Assembly: GCA_026545225.1 (NCBI GenBank)
Contig: CM048852.1
Span: 10,650,501-10,714,500, forward strand
Direction of reading: 5' to 3'
Length of the DNA stretch: 64,000 nucleotides
From: Cornus controversa
Lineage: Eukaryota > Streptophyta > Magnoliopsida > Cornales > Cornaceae
In this document: positions 49,501 to 58,500 of the stretch, piece after piece
Numbering within the stretch: the stretch's first letter is position 1
Layout of the letters: every line of letters begins with the position of its first letter
Translations under genes and position numbers: made by a program
The notes under the pieces: generated by a model
What the model was told of the DNA's origin: nothing
The model's input: the letters and a program-made list of their open reading frames with translations, nothing else
The model's database searches: none

Positions 49501-52500
49501 CCTGTGAATAGTGCACACGTTCGCACTTGGGCATGCGCATGTTCACATGTTCGCATTAAGGGATTTTGAACGTTTGCATCTTGTAGGTGCCAAGGTATCG
49601 AGCAATGAAAATTTTCTACATAAAGCGATTGTTCATATTAGGGATCTCTATTGTACGTATTTGGAAATGCGCACGTTCGCATTGGAAATTGCGATCGTGC
49701 GCATTGCTCCCGGGAGAAACACCTGAATTCCTACACTTAACCAATTTCAATCCCATTTTCAATCGTCGTTATCCATCCATTCCAAGTTGTTTATCATTTA
49801 ACAAAATTCATACATAGCACATAGAAATGCGGAAAGACACCATCTTAAAACAATACGAGGTCTTAATTAACATTCAAAATGGATTTATCTCATAAGGATA
49901 ATCAATGTCTCCAAAATATCAATTATCCAAATGTCATTACATGTTCATAACCCAAATGAGAGAGAAGATTAGATTGGAACAACATCCATGACATACATTT
50001 CATAAAATCGTTATCCTAAATCATTGTTCCTAAATAATCTCTACATTTCCTCTCTAAATGCCCCACATGGCATACATAATAGATAATAGACAAAAACTCA
50101 AAAATAAGGTGCTCCAATCCTTAGCACTCCTAAGTGTCCTCGGTCCTATGCGCCTTATCTGTAAAAAAAAACGTTTGTGGGGGAGGGGTGAGCTACAACT
50201 TGTCCAGTAGAGATGCTCAAACCAACTTAATAAGTGACTCAGACAGTCATGCGTGAAACGCAACATATGCTCATAATGATAAGATATGCTTATCCAACTA
50301 CGTGGCATGCTTTACGATGCACACGATATATTTACTCAACTACGTGGCATACTTTACGATGCATATGATATCTATTATGTTGTGGCCCGAATTTTGTTCC
50401 GGCTCGGGTCACGCTGCGACTCGGTTGACCCGAAAAATGGGCTTTGTTTGAGTGAAATGCAACATATGCTCATATGACCCGTTTTTTGCTTGCGGGTTTT
50501 GGACCCAATGCTGGACTCTCTTGTAGCCCGGTATATAAGGGTATCTAAGGTTTGAAGTGGGATTAAGATAGAAAAGCATTGAAAACGTAGAAAGAGAGTG
50601 AGATAGCGAGAGCTAGGGTTTGGGGTTGAAATTGATTTTTGCATAGTTTCACCGGATCTTCGTTGTGGACGTAGGCAAATCTCAGAACCATGTAAATACT
50701 TGTGTTCTGTGTGGCGCTTGTTTCGTTTTCTATCGTGTTTCAAGATTGTGCTTGGTTCGTGGCTGATTGTCATAACAATATCAATCCCAAAGTTATGTTA
50801 CACACGCTTTCACAATTATATCAACCATGACTTTTTCAACGACATAGGCAAAAATAGCATTGTATCCACAATTCAAAGCATTAAACTCAATTTCTAATCA
50901 CAATTATGACAAGACATAAACACCAAGTTATAGTTCCGAAATCAAACAAAATCGAGAGTAGACGTAACAACCGAGTAAATGCCACTTTGGCTCCCATCCC
51001 TTGCTTTACGGGTTGCTAACCCGACGGTAATGACACTGCTTGGCCAAGTTTTGGGCCTTTAACCCAGGACTCCGGACCCTTTTTGCTTTCCATGACATCC
51101 TCCCAAAATCAACATCTAACACATTAGTTTTCAAGCATATCAAGCACAACCAACACAAGAATTTATCAAATTCATCACAAATGCTTTACAAGCCATTTTA
51201 ATCAATGCATATCAAGTCTAAACCATGCACACCACCTTGCAACGACATCCATACCATGATGCATCAACAATCATGCATTTTCTTGAAATTTCTTCCTTTC
51301 ATGCATTTTATTAAACACATGGAGCATAACTTCATGAACCCTCACAAGCATGTATATGATTTAAATGAACTATGAATGCTCCACAATCAACATATACTTA
51401 AAGTGTATAACAAACTAATACACAACACCATATCCTTCATATACAAAGACTCACTTTTGCAAGCATTATATACATATATGTCACTAGCAAGTATAATGAC
51501 ATGAAATTTACCCCTTGAACTCAAATAGGGCATGTGAACAATGCAATACTTTAGACAAGTCTACATATATGCAATTTAAACAATACTAAACACAACCTAG
51601 AACTTTGGTGACCTATAAAATCAAAAACTAAGAAGGAATCACACCCCTACCTCAATTCTAAGCTTTAATGCCAAAAGGCTTAAATCTCGAAATCTTCAAA
51701 CTCGACCAAGCCCGAAATTTCTACCGATTAAAATGTAGAGGATGAAGAGAGGAACAACTTTCCTCTTTGCTCCAAAACCCCAAACCTACTCTAGAGCCTC
51801 CAAATCTTAGAGAGGAAAAAAAAATAGAGTTGTAGAGAGAGAGGAAGTGATGGCCGGTCAATGAGAGGGAGAGACAGTGGTCGGGTGTTATGTGGTCTAT
51901 ACACACCTATACATGCATATATCTCACAAGTCTTGTAAGACTTTGCTAGTTGGTCCCTCAAGTGTTTTAAAAACGCTCCTTGCTCCAAGCCATTTCTAAC
52001 TAATTGCACACTAACATTTCCTACTCCCAACATTTCATTTAAACCCCTCAAAGTTCACTTACACCCATACGTCAACTCCCAAGAGTCTGTACTTGAAGGG
52101 ATCACATAAATCACAAAACATACACTTAAGCAATTAACCATGCTTAATCATAATTAACACGTAATTAAAAATAAAGAAAAAAATTTGTTGTAGATCCCCC
52201 GTTGCATACCTTTCCCTAGAAAGTTGTGTGGCGTTCAAAGGCCCCTCTTAAGGTGGTCTTCTTTGTTTGGACGATAGTCCTAGGGAGGATTTTGACCTTG
52301 GACAATTTGAGGAGTCGTCATCATATTCTTGTCAATTGGTGTTGTATGTGCAAGAGAGATGAAGAGTCGATCTTCCACCTTCTGTTTCATTGTTTTATGG
52401 CTAAGGATTGTTGGAGTTTGATCTTGGCTTTGTTTAGTGTCTAGGGGGTTATGCATCGTTCTTCGCTTGGTATGATTAAGGCTTGGAGGGGGTGTATAGT

Positions 52501-55500
52501 GAGTTCCCAAGCCTGTGATTTTTGGAGGGTGGCACAATTGTGTGTTTGGTGGTGCTTGTAGAGGGAAAGAAATAGGAGATCCTTAGAAGGGGAGGAGTCT
52601 CCTATTTGGGTGCTTAAATTCTCTATTCTTAGTTCTCTTTTTTGTTGGGTTTCTTGGAGGAATTGTAAACCCTTGGGGGAGAGAGTTAATTTTTTAGATA
52701 CTCTGAGAGATTGAGGGTCTTATTTGATCCTTGCTTGTTTAGTGGGATGTGTTCCCCTTTTGAATGCCTCCTAAGACGTTTTACTTATGAAAAAAAAAGA
52801 AAAGCATTTTAAGATTTCGAAATGATACCATCCATGACATCACTGAACCTTGAGGCTAGGACTTTAGCTATAAAGTTTGTAAATACACCCCACCAAACTA
52901 ATAGATCAAAAGTCTCTAACATCTGTCACTCCCCCCCATCTTGGGGATGAGGGCAATGAAGGAAGCATTCAAGCTTTTCTCGAACCAGCCCTGAGAGCGA
53001 AATGCATGAAAAGTACCCATCACCTCTCCCCTAGCGACCTCCAAATTCTCCAAGAGGAATCTCGAAGTGAAGCCATTTGTACCTTGGTCTTTATCCCCAT
53101 TATAGCTCTTCAGTGGTTGTACTCACATGATTCAAGACACTGACACATTACAACCTATATTTTGGGTAAGAAATTTCCAACACAGCTCATATACCTAACA
53201 AAATCATTCCTCTAAAAAAAGGGCGAGATTGTAGATATGGTTTTGGTTTCAGCATTAATACTTTTCAGTTTAGTCAAATATATAGCACTCTGATTGTAGC
53301 AAAATATAGTCAAATTATCCTGCTGCAAGCCCAGATCACTAACAAAGCCTCTAAGTCATATAGCTTCCTTCACTATCTCTGTGACTGCTATGTACTCGGC
53401 TTCTGTAGTAGATAATGCAACTGTAAATTGCCAAGTCGCCTTTCAACTGATCACACTCCCACAAAGAGTAAAGACATACATTGTCAAGGACCCCCTCCTA
53501 TCAAGATCTCCGGCATAATTCGAATCAACATATCCAACAACATTCCTAGACATGTTGCTACCTTTCATAGACTAATCCAACATCTTTAATGCCTCGCATG
53601 TACCGTAATATCCATTTCACAGCCTGCCAATGGACCTTCCTAGGTCAATCCATGTATCTGCTCACTACACTAACCGCATATGAATTGTCTAGCCTAATGG
53701 ACACCATAGCATACATGATGCTACCAATTGCACTGACATAAAGAACACGAGACATTTGCTTAGCTTTCTAGCACCTTCTCAATGTATTTCTTTTGTGACA
53801 AATATGATCTGCCTGCTCCTCTGTCTCTGTAAATCTCCATACCCAAAATCCTCTTCGCGGCACCTAGATCCTTTATCTCAAATTCATCACTAAGTTAAGC
53901 CTTCAACATGTTGATTTCTGATATGTTTTTGCAACCTATCAACATGTCATCAACATAAAGCAACAAGTACAAATATGAACCATCTGAGAGCCTCCGGTAA
54001 TAACACAATTGTCGAACTCACTCCTACAGTAGCCAGTCCCAACTATAAAGGTATCGAATCGCTTGTACCACTATCTAGGAGACTGCTTCAGCCTATACAA
54101 GGACTTATTCAGTAGGCAAACATGGTCTTCCTTTCTCAGAATCTCAAACCCCTCACGTTGATGCATATAAATTTTCTATTCCAACTCTTCATGCAAGAAC
54201 GCAGTCTTGACATCAAGTTGCTCAAGCTTCAAGTCATATAAAGCAACCATAGCAAGTAACACCCTGATTGAGCTATGTTTCACCACAGGGGAAAATACTT
54301 CATTGAAGTCCACACTTCCCTCTATGTATAGCCCTTTGCCACCAAGCGTGCCTTGAACCTCACATCTTCCACTCCGGGAGTTCCTTCATTTTCTTGAAAC
54401 CTATTTACAACCCACAATCTTTTGACCCTTAGGCTTCTCAACTAGCTCTCAAGTTTAGTTTTTATGAAGAGAGTCGATCTCCTCACTCATGGCAACGAAC
54501 CACTGTGCTGACTCTCCACCTGTGATGGCCTTATGATAAGTACGCGGTACCTGCTCATCAATGCTCTCTGCCACACTAAGTGCATAAGCAACCGAATCAA
54601 CATGTGAAAACCTATACTTTTGAGATAGCTTAACCTCCCTTCTCGGTCTGTCTCTAGCTACACTGTACTGTTGCAACTATGTATCTTCCTCCTCAACTCG
54701 AACTGCACCTGCTCATCATTTGATCGATCAGAAATATTCTCTACCTGAGCCTCTGATAGTTCCACCTACTCACTGACACCTTGAGCTCTAGCTGAATCAA
54801 CTGCCTCCTTCTACGGAGTAAGCATCATAGACTTATGAAAGGTCATATCTCTGTTAACAAGTAACTTCTTTCCCGAAGCATCTTGGCACCACAATCTGCA
54901 TCCCTTGACCTCGGGCTCATAATCAAGAAATATGCACTTCTTAGCCATCGGTTCAAGCTTCTCCTCATTGGCGCGAGTATATGCAGGACACCTAAATATT
55001 TTCAGATTACTGTAACTAGCAGGAGAACCAGACCACCTCCTCTAGAATCATGTAGTCGATTGCTGTCGATGGAGACCGGTTCACCAAGAAACAAGCTGTG
55101 AAAACAGTTTCAGCTAAGAACACTTTGTCTAATCAAGCATCGGACAACATACATCGTGCTTTCTCCAATAGTGTTCTGTTCATCCGTTCTACAACTCCAT
55201 TTTGCTGTGGAGTTTTCCTCACTGTGCAGTGTCTCACAATCCCGTGAGCCTTGCAGAACTCATTAAATTCACCATCACAGAATTCTAAGCCATTGTTTGT
55301 CCTCAAGTGTTTAACTTGTTTTCTAGTCTTCTTTTCAATCAAGGTCATCTATTGCTTGAATATGACAAAGGCCTCATTCTTGTGTTTTAGAATATAAATC
55401 CAAACTTCTCGAGAAAAAAATCATCAATCAGCGTCATCATATATCTACCACCACCATGTGAAGTAACCTGAGAGGGACCTAAAGATCTGAATGGATATAA

Positions 55501-58500
55501 TCCTCTGTGCCCTTGGTCCTGTGAATTGCTGTACTGAACTTTACTCTGCATTGTTTTCCGAAGACAATGCTCACAGAAATCCAGCTTCCTGGGTTTTTGC
55601 CAACCAAGCAAACCCTGCTTACACAGAACAATCATTCCCCTCTCACTCATATGCTTAAGTCGCATATGCCACAATCTGGTAGTATCTAAATCCGGATTTG
55701 AGGATGATACTGCAGCTGAACCTATAATTGTGCTACCCTGCAGAGTATACAAACCATGCTGCTTCAGTCCCTTCATCACCACAAGAGCACCCTTCGAAAC
55801 TCTCATGACTCCACCTTTAGCCTTGTAATTGCACCGGATGGAATCCAACATACCCAGGGAAATCAAATTCTTCTTTATTTCTGGAACATACCTAAAATCA
55901 TTCAGTGTCTCACCATATCGTCAAACATCTTGATTCAAACTGTACCGATACCTACAACCTTGCACGACACATTATTCCTCATCAGAACTTCCCTCCATCA
56001 GTGGAACGATAAGAGATCAACCAATCCCTCTTTGGACAAATGTGATACGAGCAACCTGAATCAAGAATCCACTCATCGCTAGAGCCATGGACAGAAATCG
56101 TAAGAACGTTATCATTATCTGAAGCATTACCCTCTGCTACAACCACCTCATCGGCTTCAGAGGATTTTCCCTTTCCCTTCTTATGCTCCGGACAGTCTTT
56201 CCTGAAGTGCCCTTCCTTATGATAGGTGAAGCATTTCAGCACCTTCAATTTGTTCTTAGACTTAGAATGAGCTTTGCTGTGAGACCCTCCCTTCTGATTC
56301 GTTCTCCCTCTAACAACCAAGCTCTCTGTCGAACTTTTTGTATTGCCCTCAAACGTCCTTCTCTACAACTCCTTAGAATTCAAAGCTACCTTCACATCTT
56401 ACATGGACAAATTAGTTCTACCATACATCATCGTATCAACAAAGTTCTCATACGAGGGTGGTAGAGAACACAACAAAATAATAATTTGATCCTCATCCTC
56501 TATTGTAACATCAATATTCTTTAAATCCATTATGACAACATTAACCTCGTCAAGGTGGTCTTTCAGAGATGAACCTTCCTGCATCTGAAGAGTGAACAAC
56601 CACTTCTTTAGATATAAGCAATTCACAAGAGATTTCGTCATATAACGGGACTCCAACTTCTTTCACAGCCCATCCACCGTAGCCTCTCCATAAATTTCTC
56701 GCAAAACCTCGTTACCTAGGCACAACAGAATCGCACTGTGTGCTTTCTCCATAACGTTATCTTTCTGCTCATCCTTCCACTTTTCTGGTTGTGCATCCCT
56801 TCCCTTCAACACCTTGGATAAACTATGTTGAACCAACAAAGTCTGCATCTTAACCCACCACAAGTTGAAATCATTCCTGCCGTTAAACTTCTCGATTTCC
56901 AAAAACTTGGTCGCCATCCGTGCTTCGAACCGAAAGCTCTGATACTAGTTTGTTACGACAGACAACCACGAACCAAGCACAATCACGAAACACGACTGAA
57001 AACGAAACAAGCACCACATAGAACACAAGTATTTATGTGGTTCAATGATGTGCCTACGTCCACAGCGAAGATCTGGCAAAAGTTTTACTATGCAAAAATC
57101 AGGAGATTACAAGTGTCAACTCCAAACCCTAACTCTCGCTCTCTCACTCTCTTTTTGCTTATTACAATGTTTTCTCTCTTCATCCCACTTCAAGCCCTAG
57201 ATGCCCTTATATATTAGGTTACAAGAGAGTCTTAAACAGGGTCCAAGACCCCGCAAGCAAAAAACGGGTCATAATTTTTTTTCTCATTTTTCGAGGCAAA
57301 ACTAGGTCGTGTTGCGACTCGGGTTGAGACAAAATTCGGGCCACAACATAACAATTTGCATGACAAGTAAATGGATGGATGATACCCATCTGAGACATCT
57401 TAATCAATGAGACAAATAATGTTGTTGAATGATATTGCAATTGTTGATATTAGACATACTCCCTCCGTCCGAAAATACTTGTCCCTGTTTACATTTTCGG
57501 TTGTCGTGAAATTCATGTGCCATTCAAAAAGTTAGTGTAAGAAGGATATATTTCCCAAAATATCCTCAACTCTTGAAAACTTTCCCAAGCTAAAAATGTA
57601 AACTTTTAAACTTTAGATGGTTAATTTTGGAATTTCGAAAAGGAACAATCATTAAACACATGTCCCCTATAAAATTGGATCCCCCAAAAGGTGGTAATAT
57701 GGAATGGATGTAGTGATATTTACGTAATCAACATTTAGATACAGTTGCCTGCATATTTGGTATGAATGAAAATTAAGGAAATAGCTTTCTTGTCCCAGAA
57801 AAAGCAAGCCCAAGTGCCCAACTATGTGCATAAATCTCAAAATGAGGTTAACTGTAACATTTGGTGTGTCTTGTGTTCTTGCATCACAATTTTTTATTTA
57901 TTTATAAAAAAACCATCTTAATTGTAACAATTTGATTCCTAAGGATGATAAAATAATAGGGGAAGAAGAAAGAGAAAATGAATAACAAGATACTAAGATG
58001 ACAGGGTTAACTATGCATCCCCTGAAGTTCCCAAAGGCAACTGAACAAGAAAAAATTTCAAGTTTTCTTATTAGTGTTGAATACCTAGGTTAGGTCAGTA
58101 TATGCCTATCTGCTAATCCTAATGTTAATATATAGTTTTGGATGAATGTTGGTGTTTCAGTATGTTTCATTGTTCTCACAGAGTCTCAATTAATTTTGTT
58201 GCTTCCTTTCTCTCTTGTGGGTTATGACATAATCTCTTTTCATCTTAGGGCGCTGTAAATGTGGTTATGGGAAATGCTTCTGATATCGGCGATGCTTTAC
58301 TTGCAAGCCCACAGGTTTTCCTTTTCTTATTTTTTTTTTTGTCTTGGAACCCTTCCTTTTTACATTTTTTGGATGTAAAAATGATATGACAGAGGTTGCT
58401 CATGCTTTTCTATAACTTATATAGGTAAGGAAGATCACATTTACGGGTTCAACAGCTGTTGGAAAAAAATTGATGGCGGGTGCTGCTGGGACTGTTAAAA

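Larger units (their letters stand above)
48941..52206 (-). mobile_element. Gypsy LTR in LINE zf-RVT region, with nested solo LTRs
   Basis: Left edge TGTCACACCTCG. The right edge is best placed at GGGGGATC-type sequence ending at 52206 (read TGCAACGGGGGATC on the minus strand). It contains the shared 'aaaacttggccaagcag' class block near 51040 and a minus-strand CT-rich leader near 51720-51880. Two copia solo LTRs lie inside it (49096-49397 and 50373-50777). The LINE coding sequence resumes at 52207. The 5-bp flanks (GGATC and TACCT) do not match, so the exact right end is in doubt. Confidence 0.75.
53220..56950 (-). mobile_element. Ty1/copia gag-pol (minus), 3' LTR missing
   Basis: Reading leftwards from the primer-binding site (minus-strand CTAGTATCAGAGC, about 56936-56948): gag, zinc knuckle, protease, integrase, RT and part of RNase H. 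It then stops near 53220 without a 3' LTR. The LTR family is the one that left the solo LTRs at 49096 and 50373. The RT region (53220-54700) is present in broken frames; RNase H shows [10 protein letters not shown] and [10 protein letters not shown] near 53370-53410. Confidence 0.9.
31945..58248 (+). other. SSADH intron 8, 26.3 kb, filled with nested TEs
   Basis: The donor is GTAACT at 31945 and the acceptor TTAG at 58245-58248. It separates phase-0 exons whose joined protein (QAGIPP then GAVNVV) matches SSADH with no residue lost. The intron holds, left to right: a SIRE-like terminus, a gypsy element with a nested copia, a LINE broken by two gypsy LTRs with further insertions, a reversed LINE scrap, a copia element and a Stowaway MITE. 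Host-like intron sequence seems limited to the first 85 bp and the last roughly 530 bp (57714-58248). Confidence 0.93.
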
